A DNA stretch of 64,000 nucleotides from Alternaria dauci (taxonomy: Eukaryota > Ascomycota > Dothideomycetes > Pleosporales > Pleosporaceae), in NCBI RefSeq assembly GCF_042100115.1, contig NC_091273.1, forward strand, positions 4,774,001 through 4,838,000. The letters are read 5' to 3'. Position 1 is the first letter of the stretch; each line of letters starts with the position of its first letter. Shown here in pieces: positions 44,402-55,138 of this stretch. The position numbers and the translations under genes are program-made. The notes beneath the pieces were generated by a model that searched no databases, was not told the DNA's origin, and saw only the letters and a program-made list of their open reading frames with translations.

Positions 44402-47400
44402 GGTTCGCGAAACGAGAGCGGCTCAATGCAGACTTTTGCCCGTGATGGCGGTGTCTGGAGTGAGTCGGGGCGTTTTGGTATGAGACTGTGCAGGTGGCGG
44501 GCAGAGATGTCTCCCGTGACGTGTTGTCGTGTTTTAGGCAGGCGCAGAGGGCATGGGGATGTTTGCAGTCGTGAATCGATAGCTATAGCGTGAGGGCAGT
44601 GGTAGTGGTATTGGGAGTGGTGGTGGTGGTGGTGGTGGTGGTGGTGCTGTCGCTGCGTCGTGGTATGAATGCGTGCAATGTTGTCGGCAGGCGCGCGCTG
44701 GCGTGGGGCGCGATGGTGACGATGTTGGCCAAGTTCCGTGAGTCCACCTTCAACAAGCAACGGCCGAGGTCGTTGGGTGCTCCATACAAGGCCTGGCGGT
44801 GGAGGGTCCTGGTGGAGAAAGAATGGCTGGAGGGTGGAGAGAGCGTGGTTGGTCTTGTCGGCGTGGCCTAGGGTGATTTGCTGTATCGTGTACTTGGGAA
44901 GCGAAGGCGCAATGCGCGCGTGTTTACCTCCGCACGTCAGGCAAGTCTAGTCGGGAACACGGCAGGCGCGACAGCAACGTGATGATGCAATGACGAGGGG
45001 AGCGTGAGGGCGATCGAGCGATGAGGAGACCCTTCTTGCGCTCGATTGCGATCGGCTGGGAATGCGGTGGTATATGGGAGAGGACGCGTTCTCGCAGCCT
45101 GCCTTTTCGCCCGTGTGGCAGGAAGATACAGATCCGTGCGCCCAACCCACCCATTTACCTCGAGACGCCCTGCAGCGCGAAGCCCGTTAGCCCTGTCTAC
45201 CAATGGAATGCAGACCACCGAGACAAGGTGAAGCACTCATACAACGGCGCAAACTCGACTCTGCGCTCCGTAGACACGTAACGCTCCACCTCTGCTCGCC
45301 CGCTGCAACTGCTCATGCAGTGCGAGGCGCTGCTGCGGAGCCCTTTTGCCACGTTGAAGTTTGCATGTTTACACGCCGTGTTTGTTGATCAACAACGTCA
45401 ACAACACAGAATCAAAACAACACGGAATCTTCGCCACCACCATCACGCCTCCCCCAACCACAGTGCCGGCACTACGGAGCTCGAACCACAGGCCGACCCA
45501 TTCTTCTAGACTCCCTCCATGCCCAAATTAGCAAATCTTATCGGCTTCATGCCATCGGGTGGCCGAGTCGCGCGAAAAAGGGGCTCCAGCTTTTGCACGT
45601 CCGCCTGCCACCAGTTCGGCGGCCCGCGTCACAGTCTTAGCTCTCCCATTATGATTGACTCTGCAGCTTGCCTGCAGCCTCCTATCGATTATTTTGCATC
45701 TTCGCCTATCTCGCTATCGATAGGCTTTGCAACTCGTGAAAAAAAAACGTTCTCTCCATATTACTTTCCCTGCATGGAGCTGATATGTCCACGCCATATT
45801 TCCGCGCCTCTTCATCAGATTCCATCTCAGCTGAATGTGACTATTGCCCCCAAGACGCCTCTTCGCCTTGTTGACGCGCAACCCAGCCGTACCACCGGAT
45901 CCCCCTCTGTCCGTTCTGGCTTGTCTGATTGCGTGGCTCCCTGCGATGAAGGGTTTTCTTGATGATGTTTGGCCTGTACTTAGCCATGTATCCATCCAAT
46001 CGCGTCAGGATCGAACCTGGTGGTCACACATGACGTACCCTCCATGATTTCTCCCTAGCTATTGATGCCAGAGCCAATCCGCGAGCGTAGAGCGAGTGAG
46101 CTATCGATATGATACACGCTAGAAGCTCGTACAGCTGCAGGTAGCTGGGTTCTCGGAGGCGGACCATATGCCGTTCGATAGTCTTGTTCAAACAGCGTGC
46201 TCATGAGACCTCATTCGAGGCCAGGCTTCGGGATGGCTGCATCGACTGACCACCAACTCTCCGGCAAAGTGCTGCTACAGATCGTACCTGCTCGATCAAT
46301 CAAACGCAAATTCACGCGGACAGTCAAGCGTCCTCGAGCTGTCACGCGTGGACATGATCGCGTCATGGTAAAAAACAAAATACTGATACCCCGAATCTGC
46401 CTCATGTGGCCGCTTCTGCGACCTCGTCAATATTGGTCCTAGAATTATCCCCGCTAGTCTAACGTCCAACGTACGGTACTGCAGGTACGCGCTTTGCTTG
46501 TCAGTTTTCCTGCTCATCATTGCCGTACCTGCTTTAGCCTACACGCGCGCTTCCATATTTCAATATACACATCCATCATCGGAAAGACCCCACAGCTTTG
46601 CGATGAGCAGCAAGCTCCAAGACTGTCGTCCAGGGCATGGACCGAGTATTTCCGAATATGCAATGCGCTGCAGTTTGACCAGTCCCGAGCAGAAGCGGCA
46701 TTGCATCTAAAATGATCGATACGAGTGTATTCTAAGCCCTAAATCGGGAATGCGCCATGAGCGCACGGCGACATAACGTGCAGCCACACGCACAGGTCAG
46801 CCTTAACCGCACTTGCAGCGGGCACCAGCCTCATGATACCCCAAGTTTGACGTTTCAACGCGCGTTTCAGAAGACAACTTCGACTCTCCAAACGCCGTCA
46901 TGGCCATGCAGCTTGTCGCCCAATCCAATCACTATGGTAACATTTGCTGGATTGTTCGCCCAGTTCGGATTTCCATGGTAACTATGCCTAGATGTTTTAT
47001 TAGGCTTGATGATATCGCGGGGAGATGATGTGGCTTTTCAACAGGAGAGCATTAGGGCCAGCCTCACGACCGTGGTTGTGGAAGGAAAAGCCAAAACGGG
47101 TACAGGATTTGCGTTGAAGCTCCGCACAACCAGGGATTTCAGCGATAAAAAAACCACAAGGCCTGCGCGCCAAGAAGAAAGAGATGGGGTTTCGGTCAGC
47201 TTTGGGTCGGATATTACTGTGCAATAGACGCCCAACATCGACAGCTGTCAAAAGTGATGAATATTCAGGGACCTTCCGTGACATCGCCTCAAAGATCCAC
47301 AGGGTCCGGAGATGCGCTGTTCCCACTGTTCATCGCGTCACCAAGGTGACGCAAGATCTGCTGCCGTAGATGCCCAATGCTGCGCGTCTTCGTAATGCGC

Positions 47401-47990
47401 ATATTGATGCCACTGGGTCATCCTTGGATGCTATATCCGGGCATGACCGTGCGGGTCTGTCCCTCGTCCTGGTTGATTTGGGCAGAGTCAGGGGGATGAC
47501 AGAAGCCCTATATGAATTTCTTTTGTTGAGTCAGGTAAGAAGTACATTGACGATGCAAAAGCTTCGTGTTGTTGCGTTGTAGATTGTAGTATACGTCGAT
47601 CCGGAACGTAGTGCAGAAAGTTACCAAGGTCTCGTTCGAGAATTCATTACACTTGCAACGACTAGATGGGGGTTGCAATCTTTCCATGTCTGTGATCGAA
47701 AGTGCTCTGTTATGTAAGGCCATGACCGTGTGCGGGGTACGCATGATGAATCGATACAAATGCCGTGTCTCCAATGCTACATCTGTCATATCTGGTATCA
47801 TTGCGGAGTGATTGTTCAACCTCTTCGCAATGAGCATGGCATAAAGTATGGGTCGTAGAAGGCGGATGGAAAAACTTTGTTCCCGCGGCCTGCAGTCGAT
47901 GCGAAGGCGGGGTGAGTCAAATGGAAAAGTTTGGCGGGGCATTGTATCTCGTCGCGCAGCCCACACGAGCAACACCCGAACATCGCAACA
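44402..47990. other. 3.6-kb gene-poor region between divergent WEE1 and lysyl-tRNA synthetase genes
   Basis: The longest gene-free stretch outside the transposon island. The first 600 bp are GC-rich and include a GGT/ACC microsatellite, probably WEE1 leader DNA. The remainder has normal base composition and several short frames without domains, codon bias or splice continuity. A large WEE1 leader or non-coding RNA could lie here but nothing in the sequence proves it. Confidence 0.45.
44617..44646. repeat. GGT/ACC trinucleotide microsatellite
   Basis: About ten GGT units, preceded by imperfect GGTAGTGGTA. It lies 215-245 bp upstream of the WEE1 start codon, so transcribed as ACC repeats if in the leader. 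Confidence 0.85.
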
Positions 47991-50003
47991 ATGGCCGACG
48001 AACAACCCGCAACACAGCCACCGGCTGCCGAGGCCAAGGACCTGCACACTGACCCCGTCACTGGCGAGAAGATCTCCAAGAGCGAGCTGAAGCGTCGCCA
48101 GAAGCAGCGTGAAAAGGACGAGAAGAAGAAGGAGAAGGCGGCAACGCTCCCAGTGCAGACCAAGAAGGAGAAGAAGGACGATGTCGAAGAATTGAACCCA
48201 AACGTACGCCTTCAACTCTCGAGTGGCTTTTGGCCCAGTTATTCACAGATTACAGCAATACTTCGAGATCCGATCCAACAAGATCAACGCGCTTCGTGCC
48301 TCCAAGCAACCGAATCCGTACCCGCACAAGTTCCACACCAACTACAAGCTCGCCGACTATGTTCGCGACTATTCGCACCTCAAGAAGGGAGAGACTGAGC
48401 CAGACAAGGAGATCCGCATTGGTCTCCGCGTCATGACACAGCGCTCTGCCTCCAACGCGCTGCACTTTTATGTTTGTACGTACACGGCACACGACAACGC
48501 CTTCACGGCTAACAGTCTACAGGCCAGGCTGAGGGTACCAAGATTCAGGTCATGTGCCAATTGCAGGAAGCCAAGGCCGACGTGCCTTTTGAGAAGCAGC
48601 ATGAGAACATCCAGCGTGGAGACATCATCGGTGTCATCGGCTTCCCAGGTCGCACCAGCCCCAAGAAGGGTGGTGAGGGTGAACTGAGCATCTTCGCACG
48701 CGAAGTCATCCTTCTCACTCCTTGCCTGAGGATGTTGCCAACGGAGCACTTGTGAGTCTGGTCATAGACTTGGGTGAGCATAGTACTGACACCGTGACAG
48801 TGGCTTCAAGGACCAAGAGCAACGCCACCGCAACCGATTCCTCGATCTCATCATGAACGACTCCACACGCAACACCTTCATCACTCGCTCCAAGATCATC
48901 AAGGCGGTTCGCAAGTATCTCGATGAACGGGACTTCCTCGAAGTTCAGACACCTATGATGAACAAGATTGCTGGTGGTGCGACTGCACGACCCTTCAAGA
49001 CATACCACAACGAGCTCGATATGGAGCTTTACATGCGTATCGCGCCTGAGTTATACCTCAAGGAGCTCGTAGTAGGAGGTCTTGAGAGGGTATACGAGAT
49101 TGGCCGTCAGTTCCGTAACGAGGGTATCGATCTTACCCACAACCCCGAGTTCACCACTTGCGAATTCTATATGGCCTACGCCGACTACAACGATGTCTTG
49201 AACATGACCGAGGAGCTCGTCAGTGAGCTAGTCAAGGAGGTTACGGGCAGCTACGAGACAGTCTACCACACTCAGGACGGCGAGGTATACAACGTCAACT
49301 GGGCAAGGCCATGGAGGCGAGTAGAGATGATCCCCGCATTGGAGGAGGCTACTGGCGAGAAGTTCCCACCAGCAGACCAGCTACACACTGCCGAGACGAA
49401 CGAGTTCCTCAAGAAGGTGCTCAAGAAGGTCAACGTCGACTGCTCAGAGCCCCGCACCAACTCAAGAATGATCGACAAGTTGGTTGGTGAGTTCATTGAG
49501 GAGACTGCCATCAACCCGACATTCATCATCGGTCACCCTGAGGTCATGTCGCCACTTGCCAAATACCACCGCGATATCCCTGGTCTTTGTGAGCGTTTTG
49601 AGGCATTCGTATGCAAGAAGGAGATCTGCAACGCCTACACTGAGTTGAACGATCCCTTTGACCAACGTCTGCGATTCGTAAGTTCGAGCCAAGTACGTTG
49701 ATAAGGGGCATACTTACAGTTATACAGGAAGAGCAAGCGAACCAGAAGGCCGCCGGTGACGACGAAGCACAGCTCATCGACGAGACATTCTGTCAGTCGC
49801 TCGAGTACGGTCTGCCGCCCACTGGTGGTTGGGGTATGGGTATCGACCGTCTAGTCATGTTCTTGACAGACCACTACTCCATCAAGGAAGTGCTCACCTT
49901 CCCTTTTATGAAGGACATCGTTGAGGTCAAGAAGCCCGCGGCGGAGGTCGTTGACGTAACTCCCAAGCCCACTGAGGGCATTCGTAAGTACTTGACGCTT
50001 TGA
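47991..50003 (+). CDS. KRS1: Cytosolic lysyl-tRNA synthetase (class II)
   Basis: Charges tRNA-Lys with lysine in the cytoplasm. Five exons (47991-48203, 48256-48475, 48523-48751, 48801-49677, 49728-50003) give 604 residues; all four introns are 47-52 bp with consensus ends, and joins restore [48 protein letters not shown] and QRLRF/EEQANQK. The Lys-rich helix at residues 25-65 is the eukaryote-specific tRNA-binding extension. An OB-fold anticodon-binding domain spans about 75-215 and the class II core follows: motif 1 near [16 protein letters not shown], motif 2 [22 protein letters not shown], motif 3 [16 protein letters not shown]. No mitochondrial presequence is seen. The short C-terminal tail EGIRKYLTL is ordinary. 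Confidence 0.97.
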
Positions 50004-50374
50004 CCTCGTCCACAGTTTGCTAATGTGACGCAGCACACAAATAGATTCAATGCAGCATTACCGGCGTATGGGTTGGGTAGGACATGGGTACGGATCATGA
50101 GGCACGTTACATAACGACATAGCCAAGACAAATGAAGATGAAGACATGAACGACTCCGCCAGAACGCACGAAGACGTTTTTTTTCCGTGATGTATCATAA
50201 ATACTTTACGGTCGACACTAAACACACACACTGCTAGCGTTTATGCTGCAGTACTTATTAGTACAAAACACATATTGTGGAAGCACGAGCCTTACCATAA
50301 TTCAATAGAAGGTTCGCGCACTACTGCATAACTTCTGACAGCTTACAAAGCGCGTTACAGGTAAGATTAGATCC
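50004..50374. other. 3' flank of KRS1 up to the transposon
   Basis: Holds the 3' region of KRS1 and, at 50333-50375, the left copy of an imperfect 43-bp direct repeat whose other copy lies just beyond the transposon. Confidence 0.5.
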
Positions 50375-50375
50375 T
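50333..50375 (+). repeat. Left copy of a 43-bp direct repeat flanking the transposon
   Basis: Aligned with 52481-52523 without gaps, 36 of 43 bases agree; six of the seven differences are transitions, in the style of repeat-induced point mutation. The final T is part of the TA target duplication. Confidence 0.7.
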
Positions 50376-50376
50376 A

Positions 50377-52470
50377 CAGTAACCGTGCACCCGATGATCA
50401 TGGTCACCGGTTGAGCACCCCAACAACAACAATATATTCAAAAAGATGAGGCTGTAGAGCTACCACAAATTGTAATAAAATTGCGCAAAGCTAGGATTAT
50501 ACTATATATAGGCCTGCGGAAGTTTTGGCTTATTCAGATAATTTTTTGGAGGGCGTTATCAGTCGTTGCCGTCGACTACGCGGCGGAGCAGCTCGTGCAA
50601 CCCTTGCGGCTCCCACCACAGCTGGAGCAACACTACCACGCTTTTGACGCTTTATAGCTGGCGGATGAGGTTATGAAGCCTTACGCTTACCTGATTGGGG
50701 CAATTTTATAGCTTTAGCAGCGTTGCGGAGGCTTCTACGGTAGTCTCTTTCGGCTTTCTCTGCAGCCTTCCGCTTTCTACTCTCCTCCTAACCCTTCTCC
50801 CGCTTAACACGCTTCACAGCTTTAAGTTGAAGCTTATAATCGCGTGCTGCCTTCTTAATCTTGGCTTGCTTGGCTTTTTGAAGCTTTTTAAGCTTGGCTT
50901 GTTGTTGTTGTGATGCCTAACAATCGCGAGCTCGTTGTACACTCCTGGGCGACCACAGTTTGGCTCCCCCGTAGTAAACCTCGTCCTCATCAAGCTAGAG
51001 GGTGAAGGACTGCTTTAGTCGCCTCTCCTTGATGGCTAGGGACTGCCTGAGGCCCCTAACCTCTTTATAGAGGATACTGTTTTAAGCTAAGATATAGCAT
51101 AAGCTTTGTTGAAGCTTCTTGACGTCCTTACTACTCTGATCCTTCACCTTACGGCGTACAATTAACTTAAGCTTAAGCTAGTCCTCTCTAGAGAGGACTG
51201 ACTAGCTGCTGTCAGAATCTAAAGCCTCCTTAGCAAACTTCTTAAGTATAACGTCTAGGTTAGCTGGCTGTATACTGGTGGCTTTAAAAGACCTTTTGAT
51301 AAGTGGAGGCTTAAATATAGAGCTCTAGGACCTCTAGAAGAGCGGGAAGAAGTCTCCTTTAGTTAAATTGAGTAACCCCTAGCTGTCCTAGAGGTATCCT
51401 ATTAACTAAGTTGAGTAAGCTGTTGTAAGGGGTTTAAATATACAAACGTTGAGAGGTTGAAGCGTATGAGTAGCGTAAGGGGGTAATACAAATAAGAGGA
51501 TCTTGTTATTATTATAATACTTAATAAACTCTATAGTTACGTAGGATCCGTAGCCGTTAAGGAGTAGTAATCAATACCTAGTTAAAGCATACCGCCTAGT
51601 TTCTCTTTTAAACACCTCCTTAAGCTAATATAACCCAATATCGTTGTTACTCTAGCTAGAGGGTGATAACGTAGTAAATACTGAGTGTTCTCCTACTTAT
51701 ACAGCTTTAACCTAGCTCGATTAAACAGCTCCGTTAGCTCCCTAGAAGATAAGAGTTGGACTTAAAGCTTTACTATCCAAATAAATATAAGCTATTACTG
51801 TTATCTACTCGCTTAAGCTATCTTTAAGTGCTTGCCTTGCCCCTTTTTACTCGTAGAGTCTTCTACTAAATATACGTTTTGTATTGCTAACCTAGCTAAG
51901 TTAAAATCCCTTTTCGTCTATATTAAATATATAGATAGGTTATATATTGTACTCCTCTATCTTTTTATGTAAAAGCTTAAAATACAAGTTGTACTTAGCC
52001 CTTGAATTAGCTTTAGTACGCTCCTTGGCTATGGCTTTGCCTGAGCGAGAGATGAGATAGTTAGGATGCTGGCGGAGGAACCGGGAAACCTAGCTTTTAG
52101 AGACCAGCTTACCAGCCAACTGACTAGCAAACTATTGTATTATTGTTCTTGTAGGTAGCAAACGTCGTTTAGTAAGCGTTTCGATATATCGTACGAGCTC
52201 GGCTTCGTGTTGTGGGTGGAGGGAGAGCTAGCGTAAGCCATAGGTCTCGGTTTCGCCCTTGTGTCGTCTCATCAGCGTTATTTGTCCTACACTATACTTT
52301 TTCGCGATTGCTTGGTACGAGAATTTATCTCCTGGTTCACGCGATTCGATTTCTTCAATCGCTTCTTGAATCGGGTCCATATTGGTTGAGTTATGACGCG
52401 TTGAAGTTTTGTTGTTATGGTGGTGGGGGTGCTCAACCGGTGACCATGATCATCGGGTGCACGGTTACTG
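50377..52470 (-). mobile_element. Pogo/Fot1-type (Tc1-mariner superfamily) DNA transposon, inactivated
   Basis: The element is 2,094 bp with perfect 45-bp terminal inverted repeats (50377-50421 and 52426-52470) beginning CAGTAACC, flanked by TA on both sides (50375-50376 and 52471-52472), the target duplication of this superfamily. It carries one transposase frame on the minus strand. Internal DNA is unusually rich in TA dinucleotides (TAGCTAA, CTTAAGC) and the coding frame is broken by many TAG/TAA codons, while no length change is needed to keep frame. That pattern is what repeat-induced point mutation (CpA to TpA) leaves, so the element is a dead copy. Confidence 0.93.
50530..52380 (-). 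pseudogene. Transposase relic with DDE domain, RIP-like nonsense mutations
   Basis: From ATG at 52380 to TAA at 50532-50530 there are exactly 617 codons in a single frame, with more than 20 in-frame stops and no frameshift. The N-terminus (DPIQEAIEEIESREPGDKFS, then YQAIAKKYSV) is a helix-turn-helix of the Psq/CENP-B kind used by pogo-like transposases. FNIDEKGF holds the first catalytic Asp, and a LPPYATHTLQPLNVCIFKPL block holds the position of a later catalytic Asp, here Asn (consistent with G-to-A change). The C-terminal 150 codons encode a Lys/Gln/Ala-rich coiled coil, as in Fot1-like elements. Stops sit where CAA, CAG or TGG codons are expected. Confidence 0.9.
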
Positions 52471-52480
52471 TAAGAGTTAG

Positions 52481-52523
52481 TTCTTACAGCTTACGAAGCG
52501 CATTACAAGTAAAACCAGATCCT
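52481..52523 (+). repeat. Right copy of the 43-bp direct repeat flanking the transposon
   Basis: Same orientation as 50333-50375 and separated from the right end of the element by 10 bp. In the empty site the two copies would have stood close together, with starts about 54 bp apart. Confidence 0.7.
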
Positions 52524-53303
52524 GAGAGCTGGTGTTCATAACACTACAATAGCTGATGCGTAATCTAGTACCGGTGGTGTTTTTGGCCCAAACATACAGT
52601 TACGGCATTAATTTAATGTTTATTAGTCGTGCTCTCTTCCTCCCGTAACCGCCTTGGCCAGAAAGTTGGTTTCGGCGTGGATGATCTCCACCAAGCCGGT
52701 TCTCTTTTGCAAGCTGGCTTGCTGTGCTCTCTTCTACTTGGCAGTCCGACACATGTGCGAGATACGTACCTAAGTACTTTCCGACAACCGAGGTACCTAT
52801 CCTTCGGGGAGAAACCAGCATCACGGCAGTTGCCGAGATCTCCATCTCACATCTTCTATAGTTAATCTCCTATAAGCACTACCTCTTATCTTTTTGCCCT
52901 GGTCCCTACATACAGGGATGCCGGACGGTTCAACAGGCTAAGCTACATGGGCTTGCTTAGAAGGGCCTTTACCTGCCCTTGGTGTTGCGCGCACTCGGAT
53001 AACTAGATGCAGCTTTTCGAGTCTGGAGGAGGAAATCGGGAAAATGTTTGCTATGTTAGAGGTTTGCAGGGTATGAGCAGTTGAAGACGTCGAGTAAAGG
53101 CAAAGCAGAACTAAACTTTGGCCCAAATGTTGATGTTGGCACTTTGCAAAGTAGATCCGTAGCAAGGACTTGAGCGAGAAAGAAATCAACTTTTATGGAA
53201 ATGGAGAGCTGCAGATAGTAATCGTTAGTAAGAATTCTCGTATGCTTGATATCAGTTTTGTTCAGTGCAGGCGAGAATTGTAGAGAAAGGCCCGAAGGAG
53301 TGA
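52524..53303. other. Intergenic region between transposon and the cysteine-rich peptide gene
   Basis: No gene recognised. CTTCTATAGTTAATCTCC and neighbouring AT-rich runs mark the edge of the decayed island. Confidence 0.4.
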
Positions 53304-53312
53304 ATATATAAT
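53304..53312 (+). promoter_or_regulatory. TATA box of the small secreted peptide gene
   Basis: ATATATAAT about 110 bp upstream of the start codon at 53422, followed by CATCTCATTCAACACCC, a typical fungal transcription start context. Confidence 0.5.
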
Positions 53313-53421
53313 GGAATGGAAGATTCCCACATTTTCCATCTCATTCAACACCCTCTTGCTTCCTACTAAAACTCGTTCAACCTACCTTGCGAAGATCCCA
53401 CTTTGTAACACTATCTTTATC

Positions 53422-53716
53422 ATGAAGGTTTTCCCAATCCTCGCTGTCTTTGTTGGCATTGCTGCCGCTTTACCCAGTTCAAGCAGTCCGCAAGGGCTGC
53501 AGAAACGTCAGGGATCGTCAATCAATTGTCAGGAAGCTCGGGCTGAATGCGAGATCCAGTGCGACATTGAGAATAGCTCGATTCCAGGTGCTTGCACTGT
53601 GAGTACGTGTATCTGCCAAACAGAGTCTGTAAGTCATAATCTTCCCCATCGCTCTCTGCTTCTTGGTAAATCCACTGCTAATACAGTTTGGAATTTCCCT
53701 ACAGTCTTGCTGCTAG
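53422..53716 (+). CDS. Small secreted cysteine-rich peptide with defensin-like (CS-alpha-beta) cysteine pattern
   Basis: Exons 53422-53628 and 53687-53716 encode a 78-residue precursor; the 58-bp intron has GTAAGT, a TGCTAAT branch and ATACAG, and the second exon adds nine residues ending in two cysteines. Residues 1-17 are a clear signal peptide (ending AAALP). A short pro-segment ends in Gln-Lys-Arg at about 28-30, a Kex2-type processing site. The mature part has eight cysteines; the first six are spaced C-x6-C-x3-C-x10-C-x4-C-x1-C, which includes the CxxxC and CxC hallmarks of CS-alpha-beta defensins, and GAC-TVST-C fits the gamma-core GxC-x(3-9)-C. Function is not known: an antimicrobial peptide or a secreted effector are the main options. 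A nearer acceptor variant (53704) would also keep the CC ending. It sits between a dead transposon and a foldback repeat. Confidence 0.7.
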
Positions 53717-53961
53717 GATATAACACTGCAAATCCGGGGAATACTACAAATCGTTGTATGGAGTTCTCTCGACAGAAAGTTTAAGCTCGGCCGATTGTAG
53801 GAGGTGTTAACTGTGTATGGTGGCAAAGTCGACTGTGCGAAGGCAATTGAGAATCGTAGTACCCAAGTCCTACTTAGACACCAATACTTACCTCAGTGCG
53901 TCTATTCTACCGTACACCGTGTGTAACTGTTTTGAATAGTTCAGCGTGATATGAGGTAGTT

Positions 53962-54185
53962 AATGATCATTGCCATACAAGACCTCCACCAGGAAACCCA
54001 AAGGCAGCTCTACACACCCTCTAAACCGATAAAATACGTTTCATCTTAGTGGCCCGTTTCTTGCTAACGCGAACGGCAAGCGAACCGGGCAGGAAAGCGA
54101 GCCGACCACCCAACTAAGATTGCGCGAGTGTGTATAGTCGCTTTCGAGTCTCGTGGTGGAGGTTTATTGTATCGCAATGATCATT
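53962..54185. repeat. MITE-like foldback element (imperfect 224-bp palindrome)
   Basis: The ends, AATGATCATTGCCATACA-AGACCTCCACCA at the left and its inverted counterpart at 54154-54185, match over about 30 bases with small gaps. Pairing continues inward (CTACACACCC with the reverse of GAGTGTGTATAG) to a central hairpin of GCCCGTTTCTTGC and GCAAGCGAACCGGGC around 54048-54088. No coding capacity. The structure is that of a non-autonomous inverted-repeat element. Confidence 0.6.
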
Positions 54186-55071
54186 GGGCTGTGCAGCAAG
54201 AAATAGTTCATTATATAGCTTTGGTGTTGCTTTACTGGGTCTGCTTTATCTGGGTCACTGCTGTACCGTGGTTCTCAGCGCGGACAGAGCAACAGAACAG
54301 AGAAAGGAAAGATCGGAGGAGGGGTTGAGCTAGTTCGAGCCTTTTACATTTACAGTTTCCAAAATAGTTGCTTGCAGTGTTCCTTTTAACAAGCATCCAA
54401 TCTACAGCTGTCTTTGTTATAACTTAACCTTCTTTTCAGCTGGTTTTCTTATTTAGAATGATCCTCAGCAATTGTCAACACTATGAGTAAATATGGTTCA
54501 AAAGGAATCTCCTACAACAATTTTATTCTGTCTCGACCAGACAGCAAAGTAGGAGTTTCCTATCTGCTATCAGACCCCCTTGTAGAAGCCCTTTATCTAT
54601 ACATTTCTGTACCTTTTCAAGCTACACACGTGCTGACAGTTAATATATGCATTATCCCTTTCAGCATTCCAAGCTATCGTGGTCAGCTATTCTACTACGT
54701 GGATGCGTTTTACACGCTATGCTGCTAGGGCTTAAGTAAATCAGATCTTATGTCGACAATTGCTAGTACAGCGCAGAGAATGTATAGCAGCCACATAAGC
54801 TATTATACTTAGAACTTCAACATCCCTAATGCCTAGTCAGTTTTCCTAGTCCTTATAGTGATTCTCTTATCTAGGTCTAACTATGTCTCACAGGCGGGAA
54901 GTACAGATTCCTAAGGAAGTTTTGCAGCAGGATTTAACCTGCTTAGAGAAATCGACCTAGATTCTCAGCTATCTTGTCAGCACCCCTAAAGCTAGCTTTA
55001 ATGTAGAAGACGTTTGAACCGGTTTAGCTCTCTGCTATAAGTTGTCAGGCCTAGCTGATGACATATACTAT

Positions 55072-55138
55072 CCCGCACCATAATCAGTAGTTCACTGATT
55101 ATACGTACCTTTTTGGTTGCATAGCGTAGTGGTGCGGG
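55072..55138. repeat. Nested inverted repeats CCCGCACCA / TGGTGCGGG
   Basis: Perfect 9-bp arms at 55072-55080 and 55130-55138 enclose a second perfect hairpin ATAATCAGT-AGTTC-ACTGATTAT at 55080-55102. TGTCAG words lie outside both arms in inverted orientation, hinting at longer decayed terminal repeats. Confidence 0.5.

Noticed and set aside
45519..45962. Plus-strand frame of 147 codons in the WEE1-KRS1 interval
   Set aside because: No recognisable domain, no codon bias and no conserved-looking segments; cannot be supported as a gene.
46008..46090. Minus-strand tRNA suggested by GGTTCGATCC at about 46012-46021
   Set aside because: Only a 4-bp T-stem forms and no matching acceptor strand is found at tRNA distance.
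50695..50913. Plus-strand frame with Leu-rich hydrophobic product inside the transposon
   Set aside because: It is the complement of the Lys/Gln-rich coiled-coil end of the transposase relic.
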